Shown one piece after another: positions 29,273 through 36,939 of a stretch of DNA of 64,000 nucleotides. Position numbers and translations under genes: made by a program. This DNA comes from Bradyrhizobium sp. 164 (GTDB lineage: Bacteria > Pseudomonadota > Alphaproteobacteria > Rhizobiales > Xanthobacteraceae): the NCBI RefSeq assembly GCF_023073715.1, contig NZ_JADPKA010000029.1:124001-188000 (forward strand), written 5' to 3'. The notes beneath the pieces were generated by a model. The model saw nothing but the letters and a program-made list of their open reading frames with translations, was not told where the DNA came from and did no database searches. Position 1 is the first letter of the stretch; every line of letters begins with the position of its first letter.

Positions 29273-30747
29273 GCACGGCCACGCACAAGCTTCTCAAGGG
29301 CGCCACCGGCGATTGGGAGATGGTCATCGGCATGGAGATCCATGCCCAGGTGATCTCGAACTCAAAACTGTTCTCGGGCGCCTCGACCACATTCGGCGGG
29401 GAGCCGAACAGCCACGTGTCGCTGGTCGACGCCGCGATGCCGGGCATGCTGCCCGTCATCAACGAAGAATGCGTCAGGCAGGCTGTCCGGACCGGGCTTG
29501 GCCTCAACGCAAAGATCAATCTGCGTTCGGTGTTTGACCGCAAGAACTATTTCTATCCGGACTCGCCGCAAGGCTACCAGATCAGCCAATACAAATCGCC
29601 GGTGGTGGGTGAGGGCGAGGTGCTGATCGAGCTCGACGGCGGCCGCAGCGTCACCATCGGCATCGAGCGGCTGCATCTGGAGCAGGATGCAGGCAAATTG
29701 CTGCATGACCAGTCGCCAAGCATGTCCTTTGTCGATCTCAACCGCTGCGGCGTGGCGCTGATGGAGATCGTCTCCAAGCCCGACATCCGCGATGCCGAGC
29801 AGGCCAAGGCCTATGTGACCAAGCTGCGCTCGATCCTGCGCTATCTCGGCACCTGCGACGGCGACATGGAGAAGGGAAGCTTGCGTGCCGATGTCAACGT
29901 CTCGGTACGCCGGCCCGGCGGTCCGCTCGGCACCCGCTGCGAGATCAAGAACATGAACTCGATCAACTTCATCGGTCAGGCGATCGAGTACGAGGCGCGG
30001 CGTCAGATCGAGATCTTGGAAGACGGCGGCGCGATCGAGCAGGAGACGCGGCTCTATGACCCCAATAAGGGCGAGACACGCTCGATGCGGTCCAAGGAAG
30101 AGGCGCATGACTACCGCTACTTCCCCGATCCCGACCTGCTGCCGCTGGAGTTCAGCCAGGAGTTCGTCGACGATCTGAAGGCGAAGCTGCCCGAGCTGCC
30201 GGACAAGAAGAAGATGCGCTTCGTCGCCGACTTCGGCCTGTCGGCCTATGACGCGAGCGTGCTGGTCGCCGAGCGCGAGAGCGCGGTGTTCTACGAGACG
30301 GTGCTCGACAAGCTCGCCAACCGCGCGCGCGACGCCAAGATGGCGGCGAACTGGGTGATCAATGAGCTGTTCGGCCGTCTCAACAAGGAAGGCCGGGATA
30401 TTACGGGCTCTCCCGTCAACGCCGAGCAACTCGCCGCGATCATCGACCTGATCGGCGAGGGCACGATCTCAGGCAAGATCGCCAAGGATCTGTTCGAGAT
30501 CGTCTGGCAGGAGGGCGGCGACCCCCGCGCGCTGGTGGAAAGCCGCGGCATGAAGCAGGTCACCGACCTCTCGGCGATCGAAAAGGTGGTTGACGACATC
30601 ATCGCGGCCAATCCCGACAAGGCCGCGCAGGTCAAGGACAAGCCGCAGTCGCTCGGCTGGTTCGTCGGCCAGGTGATGAAGGCGTCGGGCGGCAAGGCCA
30701 ACCCGCAGAGCGTCAACGACCTGCTCAAGTCCAAGCTCGGCGTCTAG
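29269..30747 (+). CDS. gatB: Asp/Glu-tRNA amidotransferase subunit B
   Basis: A 492-residue GatB that binds the misacylated tRNA and carries the kinase/amidotransferase site. It has [20 protein letters not shown], then [32 protein letters not shown] and VNVSVRRPG, and a C-terminal YqeY-like domain for tRNA binding (from about residue 355, [15 protein letters not shown] onwards). It overlaps the preceding gene by 4 bases. A 13 bp hairpin follows the stop. Confidence 0.97.
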   Translation: MSTATHKLLKGATGDWEMVIGMEIHAQVISNSKLFSGASTTFGGEPNSHVSLVDAAMPGMLPVINEECVRQAVRTGLGLNAKINLRSVFDRKNYFYPDSPQGYQISQYKSPVVGEGEVLIELDGGRSVTIGIERLHLEQDAGKLLHDQSPSMSFVDLNRCGVALMEIVSKPDIRDAEQAKAYVTKLRSILRYLGTCDGDMEKGSLRADVNVSVRRPGGPLGTRCEIKNMNSINFIGQAIEYEARRQIEILEDGGAIEQETRLYDPNKGETRSMRSKEEAHDYRYFPDPDLLPLEFSQEFVDDLKAKLPELPDKKKMRFVADFGLSAYDASVLVAERESAVFYETVLDKLANRARDAKMAANWVINELFGRLNKEGRDITGSPVNAEQLAAIIDLIGEGTISGKIAKDLFEIVWQEGGDPRALVESRGMKQVTDLSAIEKVVDDIIAANPDKAAQVKDKPQSLGWFVGQVMKASGGKANPQSVNDLLKSKLGV

Positions 30748-30760
30748 CCTCGCGCATTCG

Positions 30761-30793
30761 AACGAGGTGACGAGTACGCTTCGTCACCTCGTT
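30761..30793 (+). terminator. Hairpin after gatB
   Basis: A perfect 13 bp stem (30761-30773 against 30781-30793, AACGAGGTGACGA and its complement) with a 7-base loop lies 13 bases past the gatB stop. A long T-run is lacking, so it may end transcription weakly or protect the 3' end. Confidence 0.6.
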
Positions 30794-31313
30794 GTCGGCT
30801 CTCGGTGCGGCGCTCGCGCGCATCCTCGGCGGCAGAACTTCATCGCATCGACAGCGATGCGGCGACCGAATCGCAGGCACGCGATTCGCGCAAAACGGCG
30901 GTTTGCACACGATCAGGCGGGCCTTCGTGCCGTTAAGCATGAAAATTTTTTCGTTGCCAAAACTCGCGACTCAGAGTCCGCGAAACGCCTTCGCGCGGCA
31001 ATCGTGGGATCGAAGAGGCACGTCATCACATCGATCATGCGCGATGCATGTGTGCAGAAAAATACTTTCTGCATAGTGTTTTTCTGCAATCGCATCTGTT
31101 GCAGACGCCGACGATGCGCCCACTCTCTGCGATCGCAAGCACATGTAATGCAGTGCGCTTGCGCCGCGCTCGCCAAGCGCACGCGCGTTGCGTCGTCAAC
31201 ACTTCTTTAAGCGAGACGCTGTTTTTTTCTTCGTGTTGGTGTATTCGGGATGAGTGCATTCGATCCCCGAGTGCACGCAGCGATTAAAGCCATCTCACAC
31301 ATCGGAGGGCAAC
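30794..31313. other. Gene-free leader region before the lysine-rich peptide
   Basis: About 520 bases without a supported gene. It contains an 8 bp hairpin TGCAGAAA-AATAC-TTTCTGCA (31053-31073) followed by a T-run, and an AGCG/CGCT hairpin before TTTTTTT near 31210-31227. Several GCGATCGC-like inverted motifs are also present. These could form a structured 5' leader or terminators preceding the histone-like gene, which begins at 31314. Confidence 0.4.
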
Positions 31314-31406
31314 ATGGCCAAGAAAGCGAAGAAGGCGAAGAAGGCGAAGAGCGCAGTGAAGAAGACTGCGAAGAAGACCCGCAAGGTCGCGAAGAAGAAG
31401 AAGTAA
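31314..31406 (+). CDS. Lysine-rich histone H1-like mini-protein
   Basis: A 30-residue protein preceded by GGAGG at 31305-31309. It reads MAKKAKKAKKAKSAV, then KKTAKKTRKVAKKKK, so half or more of the residues are Lys, with Ala/Thr/Val spacers. This matches the AKKA/KKTAKK repeats of bacterial histone H1-like (HC1-like) proteins, which bind DNA non-specifically. It is much shorter than ordinary bacterial H1 homologues. Two small hairpins follow it (31405-31422 and 31423-31442). It stands alone in gene-poor DNA. Confidence 0.7.
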   Translation: MAKKAKKAKKAKSAVKKTAKKTRKVAKKKK

Positions 31407-32282
31407 CTTCGCTTCTGAAGTTGCCGGCTCTAGATAGCCGGCACGTCATCAGCGCCTCCTAAGGGTTCTGGTCGACGATAGAGGGTGTCGGCGAGACATC
31501 AGGTCAACGGTCGGGTCGTCTCTTGCGGCCCGGCAGAAGAAACGAGTTTTCTTCGTTCGGTGCGGTTCTCCTCAAGGGCTCCGCAATTTCACAAGCGGCC
31601 TTCGCGCCAACGTGAAATCTGGTCCTGACGTGTTCGCCGACGCCCTCGTTCTCTTGAGGCCGGGGCATTGCCGGCATTCCTTTCCCCAGACATTGCTGAT
31701 CTGATTGCGACGCGGCCGCGCGCTTGCTCGCCCTGCCTTGGGCAAGGCTGGGGCGTGCGCCCACGTCGCCTGTCTGCTCTAGCCCGAGCGCCGTTCTACG
31801 TGTGCGGTGTCATCGCCCGGCTTGGACCGGGCGATCCAGTACCTGCGGCGTCTCGACTGATGACTGCTATCGGCGGAACACCGGGTCACGCGCCTGCGCG
31901 GGCGAGGACAGCAAGCGGCACGCGGGACCCCCACAATGCGCGTCCGACCCTGCGCGATGGTTATCGTTCTCCCAAAATCGCAGGGTAAACCGAATCTGAC
32001 GAAGCGCAGAAGTGCTTGCAAATCAGGCGCTTTTTGAATTCCGTGCGCAAGCACCGCGCGCTCGCGTTTACGTCTGCTTCATCGCGATACTTAAACTGCC
32101 ATTCAAATTTGCCCGCCATCATCGCTCCACAAGCCGGCAAACGGCATGGGCAAAAGCCTTGGGGATGAGTTGAACAGCGCAAAAGTGGTCTTCCGGTTTT
32201 CCGGGAAGGATCATGCGAAATCAGAGTTGGACGGGAGCCGCGCTCGGGGAAACGGGGCGGCATAAGAAAAAGGGGATGCGAC
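31407..32282. other. Gene-poor region with repeat sequence
   Basis: About 875 bases with no supported gene. An arm pair GCCGGCT/AGCCGGC lies at 31423-31442. A dispersed-repeat-like stretch runs from 31809 to 31911. The only longer reading frame (31504-31764, minus) has an ordinary composition for random GC-rich DNA and no recognisable motif. The segment just before 32283 includes a possible promoter for the Sel1-like gene, but I cannot define it. Confidence 0.4.
31809..31911. repeat. Dispersed intergenic repeat (CGCCCGG...CCGGGCG)
   Basis: It begins GTCATCGCCCGG with an immediate hairpin (CGCCCGG-CTTGGA-CCGGGCG, 31814-31833), continues GCGATCCAGTA, and ends near GCGCGGGCGAGGACAG. The arrangement matches a dispersed Bradyrhizobium repeat whose second arm here has diverged. 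Confidence 0.55.
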
Positions 32283-32549
32283 ATGTTTCAGGGTACTTTC
32301 GATCTGGAGACGGCGACGCCGATCGGCGCGAGCGCGCTCTCGGACGTGCTGTTCGAACGCGGGATGTACTGGGCGAGCGGCCGCTCCGGCCTCGTCGACC
32401 TCGTCGCCGCGCATAAATGGTTCAACCTCGCCGCGCTGAAGGGCCGCAAGGACGCCGTCGCGCTGCGCCAGGAAGTCGCCGGGCAGATGTCGGAGGCCGA
32501 GATCTCGGCCGCGCAGCGTGAGGCGAGGGCGTGGGTTTCCGCTCACTGA
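32283..32549 (+). CDS. Sel1-like repeat protein
   Basis: An 88-residue protein with one or two Sel1/TPR-like units: ALSDVLFERGMYWASGRSGL, then DLVAAHKWFNLAALKGRKDA and VALRQEVAGQMSEAEISAAQ. AHKWFNLAA is the classical Sel1 signature. It probably mediates protein contacts; the partner is unknown. It has no signal peptide. A GGGG-rich segment precedes ATG 32283. A 7 bp hairpin (TTCCGCT/AGCGGAA) overlaps its stop codon. Confidence 0.75.
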   Translation: MFQGTFDLETATPIGASALSDVLFERGMYWASGRSGLVDLVAAHKWFNLAALKGRKDAVALRQEVAGQMSEAEISAAQREARAWVSAH

Positions 32550-32949
32550 GCGGAAAATCGCATCCGGAACCGCCCTTACGGGTACGTCCGGTTGAGCATG
32601 GGGCAGGGCTGCGATTCAGATCGCCTGATGACCTGGAACCCTGCCGGCTGCACGAGGCCGGTGTGTCCAAGATCAAGGTCTCGGACTTTCCATGCCGGCG
32701 CAATCCGGCGTCTGGTTCAACGTCTGGCCGGCGAGGCGGTGCCGATCTCGTCCTCGCATTGGCGATCCGGCGGTCCGGTCGCCCGAGGCGGAGACATACA
32801 TAAGGCGGCACGCATCGGTGGTCGCGCGCTGCGGATCCTTTCGCGTGCCTGAGCAGCCGCCCGCCTGGCAGCTTTCAGGTGAAAAGAACCCGCCGACCTC
32901 AATTCTGCCGCTTGCGGCTCGCCGCCGTGTCGGGCATACCCGGCATATT
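32550..32949. other. Non-coding stretch before tRNA-Ser
   Basis: About 400 bases with no supported gene between the Sel1-like gene and the tRNA. Only short overlapping frames occur. I see no clear repeat; a tRNA promoter must lie near its end, but a convincing -35/-10 pair is not evident. Confidence 0.4.
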
Positions 32950-33043
32950 GGAGACGTGGCCGAGTGGCTGAAGGCGGCGGTTTGCTAAACCGTTATAGGC
33001 TTGTAAAGGCCTATCGAGGGTTCGAATCCCTCCGTCTCCGCCA
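32950..33043 (+). tRNA. tRNA-Ser (GCU anticodon)
   Basis: A 94-base class II tRNA with an encoded CCA. The acceptor stem GGAGACG (32950-32956) pairs with CGTCTCC (33033-33039), followed by G and CCA. The anticodon loop TTGCTAA carries GCT at 32984-32986, which reads AGC/AGU serine codons. A long variable arm (TATAGGCTTGTAAAGGCCTA) and the T-arm GGGTTCGAATCCC are present. Its 3' end is the left attachment site of the downstream element. Confidence 0.96.
33026..33043 (+). repeat. attL: 3' end of tRNA-Ser
   Basis: ATCCCTCCGTCTCCGCCA, 18 bases inside the tRNA 3' end, recurs exactly at 48910-48927. Together they bound a 15.9 kb integrated element whose integrase lies by the right copy. This keeps the tRNA gene intact. 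Confidence 0.9.
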
Positions 33044-33265
33044 ACACATCAACAAAATCAAGTACTTATTCCGGCTTTTGCGCCCCAAAGCACAAACCAA
33101 CGTACAGTCGACGCGGACTTGATTGTGGCCGCCGGCATCGCAATTTTCTGGATCGCGATCGCTGCGCGGGCGCTATTTGCGCGCTTCTTCACCCACGAGA
33201 GGCAGTAGCTTGAGCAAGCTCGGAGCCGCTAGGACTCGATAATTTGACTCTCGCCAGCGGCGCGC

Positions 33266-33562
33266 TTGGATGGCGGGATGCCTCGTCCTAGACGCCAGAC
33301 CCCAACCCACTCTGATGGCCGGCCGCTGAAGATCACCTTCGGCGAAATGCGAGCCATGGGCGTGCGCGGCGTTCTGGTCTATTGCCACTGTGGCCATCAC
33401 GTTGCCCTCGACGCGGACCGCTGGGCCAATGAGGTGCGGCTGTCTGATATCGAGCGGCGCTTCGTCTGCGTAGGTTGCGGCAGCCGCGGCGCCGATGTCC
33501 GACCCGACTTTGATCGGGGCGACCCACGGCTTGCGATCGATGGCCACCGAGATGCGCGATAG
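33266..33562 (+). CDS. Zinc-ribbon protein, unknown function
   Basis: A 98-residue protein and the first gene of the island, after the tRNA. It has a basic start, then TFGEMRAMGVRGVLVYCHCG, and two cysteine pairs (CHC about residue 42, CVGC about residue 70) that fit a zinc ribbon, with LSDIERRFVCVGCGSRGADV as the second half. ATG 33278 after GGCGGG is an alternative start. I recognise a conserved small protein family but no function. It may be an accessory gene carried by the element. Confidence 0.7.
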   Translation: MDGGMPRPRRQTPTHSDGRPLKITFGEMRAMGVRGVLVYCHCGHHVALDADRWANEVRLSDIERRFVCVGCGSRGADVRPDFDRGDPRLAIDGHRDAR

Positions 33563-33625
33563 CGGCAAACTATCGTATGCGCCGTCTAGGTGTTGTTGAG
33601 CGGAGCGGCGGTTATGGGCGGGGAC

Positions 33626-33844
33626 CTAGCGAGTCCGCCGCCGTCTTACCAGCCAGTACACGCCGTACCCAATCGCGAGAATAGGAAGTCCGGCACCCGC
33701 AATTGGGCCGGGGGCTCCCCTCGTTTGGCCGGGTGCGCTGTCGCAATTCCCTTTGCCGTTGCAAGCCGATGCAGGTGGCGCGGTCGTCATCGCCAGAGTC
33801 AACGCAAATGCTGCTGCGGAAAGAACGCCCCAGGTGATCTTCAT
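33626..33844 (-). CDS. Small exported protein with C-terminal anchor
   Basis: A 72-residue protein. An N-terminal signal peptide (hydrophobic residues 5-22, cleavage near PPASA) is followed by CNGKGNCDSAPGQTRGAP. It then has a C-terminal PGPIAGAGLP motif, a hydrophobic helix (ILAIGYGVYWLV) and a basic end (RRRRTR). The signal, short motif, transmembrane helix and Arg cluster resemble PEP-CTERM/sortase-type sorting signals in layout. Function unknown. It lies downstream of a very AT-rich segment (33905-33952) on its own strand. Confidence 0.75.
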   Translation of the reverse strand: MKITWGVLSAAAFALTLAMTTAPPASACNGKGNCDSAPGQTRGAPGPIAGAGLPILAIGYGVYWLVRRRRTR

Positions 33845-34253
33845 CGAGCTCTCCTCTGCTAGCTTCCGCGCTCCGCCGAGCGGCCAGCGATCGTCCTCGA
33901 TGAGTATTAAATGCGCTATTTAAATTAATTCAAATTAAAAAAGTTAATTCGGCAGCGGCAAGTGGCCGCGCGGACTGCCGGGAACCAAAAGGAAAGACGG
34001 CCCCGGCGGTGGGGGGCGTTGGGTGGTGGTGGCCGGGGCCGCTGGAGGTTTGCTTGGACCTTGGGGGGAGCCAAGCAACTGCCAGCATAATCTGTGCTCT
34101 CATAGCTTCTGTTCGCTTCAGCACATTGCGAGGCTGTTCCTGGCAGGAACTCAGCATTTTTTCCCGACGCGATTCACATAAGCAAATGAAGCTACTTAGT
34201 TGGATGCTCTCTCTGCTAGCTGCGATTGAGCGAGCCCACGGGAGCGTGCATCA
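33845..34253. other. AT-rich and G-rich non-coding stretch
   Basis: About 410 bases without a supported gene. It contains a very AT-rich segment (33905-33952, almost only A/T) likely to hold the promoter of the leftward small exported protein gene. Next to it is a strongly G-rich plus strand (33993-34070) with several runs of G that could form a quadruplex. Confidence 0.4.
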
Positions 34254-34469
34254 TTGACTAACGAAGCGCCGTTGAAGAGCAGATATGTCGTTCGAATGGG
34301 AGCCAAGCGTTGGATGGTCTACGATCGAGAACGCAAAGGCCCAGCAGTGATCGGGGCCGCTTGGGCGGCCAATCTGACCAAGGAGCAAGCTGAACAAGCA
34401 CTACGCTCGCTTACTTCTTCGCGCGCGGAGAACCTGTCGTCGGCAAAGGATGTGGGCCCGCCAGCGTGA
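34254..34469 (+). CDS. Small conserved protein, unknown function
   Basis: A 71-residue protein starting at TTG 34254, with GGGAG about 9 bases upstream. It has KSRYVVRMGAKRWMVYDRERK (beta-rich, many Arg/Trp) then an Ala-rich helix (NLTKEQAEQALRSLTSS). I recognise the YVVRxGxKRWMVxDR pattern as a small protein occurring widely in related genomes. No function is known to me. It stands just before a convergent acidic protein gene. Confidence 0.6.
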   Translation: MTNEAPLKSRYVVRMGAKRWMVYDRERKGPAVIGAAWAANLTKEQAEQALRSLTSSRAENLSSAKDVGPPA

Positions 34470-34487
34470 ACCGGCGGGCCGAAGGGC

Positions 34488-35021
34488 CTAGGCCATTGTG
34501 GTGTGCGTCCAGTCCCGCATTCCTACCTGCTCGAGCAGGCCCTCCCAATCGGCAATGCCGCTCTCTGCAGGATCATCCTCCAACTCTTCGGACTCGCGGC
34601 CGTCGTGCTCGTGCTCGGCGTCGTCGCAAGCACCCATCGCCCAGCGGACCTGATCAAGAGCGCGATCCAGGGAGCCAAGGGACGGCTCCGCGTCCTCCGG
34701 CGGCTCGCACTCGTCGGCGTGCGCTCCGTACCCGTAGGCAACGCCACCGAACGACGGCTCGAGGTCGGGGTCGGCCTCCAGGCTGTCGAGGAAATCGATC
34801 AGATCCTTGACCAGCTCCCGGGCATGGCGCGCCATCCCGCCGTCGATCGGCGTCCCCATGAACGCCTCGAGACGGAAGGCAACCCTCTCGGAGGCATTGG
34901 CGAGTCGTATGATGGCCTGATGCCAGGCGGGGTGTACGGCAGCCGCGAGGGCGGTGAACGATTCCTGGGGCTCCGCTGGCCCGCCTAAAGGGACTTCCCT
35001 AACGTTCTGTTCTACTTGCAT
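34488..35021 (-). CDS. Acidic protein with EPSLGS-type motifs, unknown
   Basis: A 177-residue protein from ATG 35021 (MQVEQNVREVPLGG). The middle is helical (AWHQAIIRLANASERVAFRL, ELVKDLIDFLDSLEADPDLE). The C-terminal third is strongly acidic, with two related motifs, DLEPSFGGVAYG and DAEPSLGSLDRALDQVRW, and an ending ESGIADWEGLLEQVG. It has no signal peptide or membrane segment. I have seen this EPSLGS type in Bradyrhizobium-like genomes without a known role. A longer in-frame extension to 35213 lacks family support. Confidence 0.65.
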   Translation of the reverse strand: MQVEQNVREVPLGGPAEPQESFTALAAAVHPAWHQAIIRLANASERVAFRLEAFMGTPIDGGMARHARELVKDLIDFLDSLEADPDLEPSFGGVAYGYGAHADECEPPEDAEPSLGSLDRALDQVRWAMGACDDAEHEHDGRESEELEDDPAESGIADWEGLLEQVGMRDWTHTTMA

Positions 35022-35439
35022 TTTGGTTGCTCTGTGTTGGCCTGCTACAGCCGCGCCCCGAGACGGACAGGGCAGCCGGGGGGTAGCAACCCGCCAGAGC
35101 GACGGGTCGGACGCTTTTAGGGATTTCTCCCCTGGACAGCACAGTCCGCCCCCGGCCACTTGCCCTCGGAATCCGAATAGGCAATAAGGTTCGGGTCGGA
35201 GCCGCGCCGCCAAGCGCGTCCGTCGATTACCGGCAAAACCGGCAATCTGAATTCAGCCGCCATCGCTCGTCGCCAAACGAGTGATTTCCTGACCAAGGAA
35301 TGCGGCTCTAGCTCTGGTCCGGGTTGCTACACCCGCGGACCATGCTGCTCCTGATTTGCTTAAAAATCCATCCCCCTTGCGGGGAATTGCTTTCGGCCGG
35401 CCGCTGGATCGAAATATCCGAGGTCGGAGAATCAGCGCC
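35022..35439. other. Non-coding stretch within the island
   Basis: About 420 bases with no supported gene. An 11 bp inverted repeat GTAGCAACCCG (35083-35093) and CGGGTTGCTAC (35320-35330) brackets the middle. The short frames on both strands have no recognisable motif. Confidence 0.35.
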
Positions 35440-35643
35440 ATGAGAGACACTAGACCAGCATCAGTAAAAACCGTGACCGTGACGATCGATGGCATTGCAC
35501 ACCACGGGACGTACTACGTTCAACGCTCGGTGGTGTACGTTCAGTCGTCACTTGGAGCCAAGGCAACCCAGGTCGGAGGGACGCCGCCGGAAAACGTCGC
35601 GAAGTTGCTCCTTTCAGAGATGGTGCGGACAAGCAGGAACTAA
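35440..35643 (+). CDS. Small conserved protein, unknown function
   Basis: A 67-residue protein from ATG 35440, with GGAG 8-11 bases upstream. It is beta-rich at the start (SVKTVTVTIDGIAHHGTYYV, VQRSVVYVQSSLG), then has a short helix (PPENVAKLLLSEMV). It has no cysteines, signal or membrane segment. It converges with the zinc-finger/sigma-like gene. No function can be assigned; the position inside the element makes it an accessory gene. Confidence 0.55.
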   Translation: MRDTRPASVKTVTVTIDGIAHHGTYYVQRSVVYVQSSLGAKATQVGGTPPENVAKLLLSEMVRTSRN

Positions 35644-35667
35644 GCATTCTATTCGCGGCGCGCCGGG

Positions 35668-36510
35668 CTAGTCCCAAAGGCCGCGGCTCACGTTGTCGCC
35701 CCTGGTACCCGAGCTGTCGTCGAACAAGGCTTCGTCCAGGGAGAGCAAGGCGCTGTCGCCGAACTTTCGGTACTTGGTTGCAAATGTCCGATTGTGGGCG
35801 GAGATGTACCCGCGAATGCGGCTCTTCACGTCCTCACGCTTTAACGCGCCGGTCAGCAGATCCTCGAAGATCATACTGACGATATCATCCCTATCGGGAA
35901 GGTTGGCGGGCAGCATGGCGCGGATTCTGTAGTAGTCGTTCTCCTCCTCGCGCACGATCGAGTTTCTGACGCGTTGCCACCTGAGGACTTGCCCGCGGCT
36001 GTTGCTGCGCTTCGTCTTCTCAATGACGAAGCGATCGAACTCGGGATTCTCCCTTCTGTACCTCGCGAGTGTATTGAACCTAACGAGGTATTCCTTCCGA
36101 CCTGAGGTAGTGAAACTGTTCAATGAGGCGTTTGCTGCTAGGCGCGCTTTGACCTTTTCGAGCACTTCGGGCTTGATCACCCCGCCGCGCCTGTACCTCA
36201 TGATTTCGCAAGCTCTACACTGCCGCGTCATCCAGCCCTTGTGCATGGCGACGCGCCCGTGCTCAGCAAGCGAGTGACCGTTTACGCAATGCGTCTTTTC
36301 TCTGAGGTGAGCACCCTTGCGACTGAAAGCCGCCGCCATGTTCGCTGCGATGAGCGGTCGCGCTTCCGCGGCATACACGGGATGCGCGAGAAAATACGCC
36401 TCTAGACGGTCGGGCTTCACCGCAAATTTTCTCAGGGTCTGTCCGGCCCTGAGCGCCAAGATCATTCGAGCAGCTTTCTCGTCTGAAAGGCCCTTCGGAG
36501 TCGTCTGCAT
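35668..36510 (-). CDS. Zinc-finger protein with sigma-like C-terminus
   Basis: A protein of about 280 residues from ATG 36510. After a helical N-terminus (ARMILALRAGQTLRKFAV) comes a zinc-finger-like C-x3-H ... C-x2-C (Cys75, His79, Cys98, Cys101), similar to HNH-type knuckles. Then follows a basic helical middle and a C-terminus whose order DRDDIVSMIFEDLLTGALKR, HNRTFATKYRKFGDS and SLDEALFDD resembles sigma-70 region 2 followed by the region 3 linker. No region 4 is present. It may bind DNA or RNA polymerase, but this is inference. It lies beside the two-gene membrane cassette. Confidence 0.6.
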   Translation of the reverse strand: MQTTPKGLSDEKAARMILALRAGQTLRKFAVKPDRLEAYFLAHPVYAAEARPLIAANMAAAFSRKGAHLREKTHCVNGHSLAEHGRVAMHKGWMTRQCRACEIMRYRRGGVIKPEVLEKVKARLAANASLNSFTTSGRKEYLVRFNTLARYRRENPEFDRFVIEKTKRSNSRGQVLRWQRVRNSIVREEENDYYRIRAMLPANLPDRDDIVSMIFEDLLTGALKREDVKSRIRGYISAHNRTFATKYRKFGDSALLSLDEALFDDSSGTRGDNVSRGLWD

Positions 36511-36654
36511 GATTCGCCTCCACAAAGCGCAGAATTGCGCTGTGGAAGGGCGCGCCTGAGTCGGGGCGACAGAATGACCTGTTAGTTACTGAAAAATGGC
36601 GCCTTTGAGCGCCTGCAACCTCTGCTACTGTACCCGAGTAGAAAGAGGGGGCAC

Positions 36655-36939
36655 ATGAGCGACATACATACTTGGTCCGACGATGCAGTGTACAAGGGGA
36701 CTGGCGAAGAGCCGGGCTCGCAAATGTCCTACTGGCGCGATGTCGAGATGAGGCGCCGCGAGTATCTGCTGAACAAGCAGTTGCTTGGTGCGGAGCTGGC
36801 TACGGTAACTGCCCAGCGCGAGGCCTCCGCTCAGGCGGCCAAGCAAGCCCAGTACATGTTTTGGTCTACGATCTTTGCGGCGGTCTCAGCATTCGGCGCG
36901 CTTATCACCGCGGTCGTCACTTACGTCGTAGCCAAGTGA
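36655..36939 (+). CDS. Small membrane protein (cassette, gene 1)
   Basis: A 94-residue protein. A polar, charged N-terminal part (residues 1-65, with a helix LNKQLLGAELATVTAQREAS) is followed by one C-terminal transmembrane helix (FWSTIFAAVSAFGALITAVV) and a short VAK tail, so the N-terminus probably faces the cytoplasm. AGAGGGGG precedes ATG 36655. The next gene starts at the base after this stop. It is transcribed rightwards, opposite to the phage module. Function unknown; see the second gene. Confidence 0.6.
   Translation: MSDIHTWSDDAVYKGTGEEPGSQMSYWRDVEMRRREYLLNKQLLGAELATVTAQREASAQAAKQAQYMFWSTIFAAVSAFGALITAVVTYVVAK

Noticed and set aside
31207..31462. Frames overlapping the lysine-rich peptide on both strands (Ser-rich or Glu-rich)
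   Set aside because: They are translations of the AAG/GCG repeats in other frames. The Lys-rich frame alone has GGAGG and a natural stop.
31504..31764. 86-residue minus-strand frame in the gene-poor region
   Set aside because: No motif, no RBS seen, and low-complexity content typical of intergenic DNA.
34009..34257. 82-residue frame over the G-rich tract
   Set aside because: Composition reflects the G-runs; no supporting motif or RBS.
35253..35495. 80-residue minus-strand frame in the island
   Set aside because: It overlaps the better-supported 67-residue gene and has no motif.
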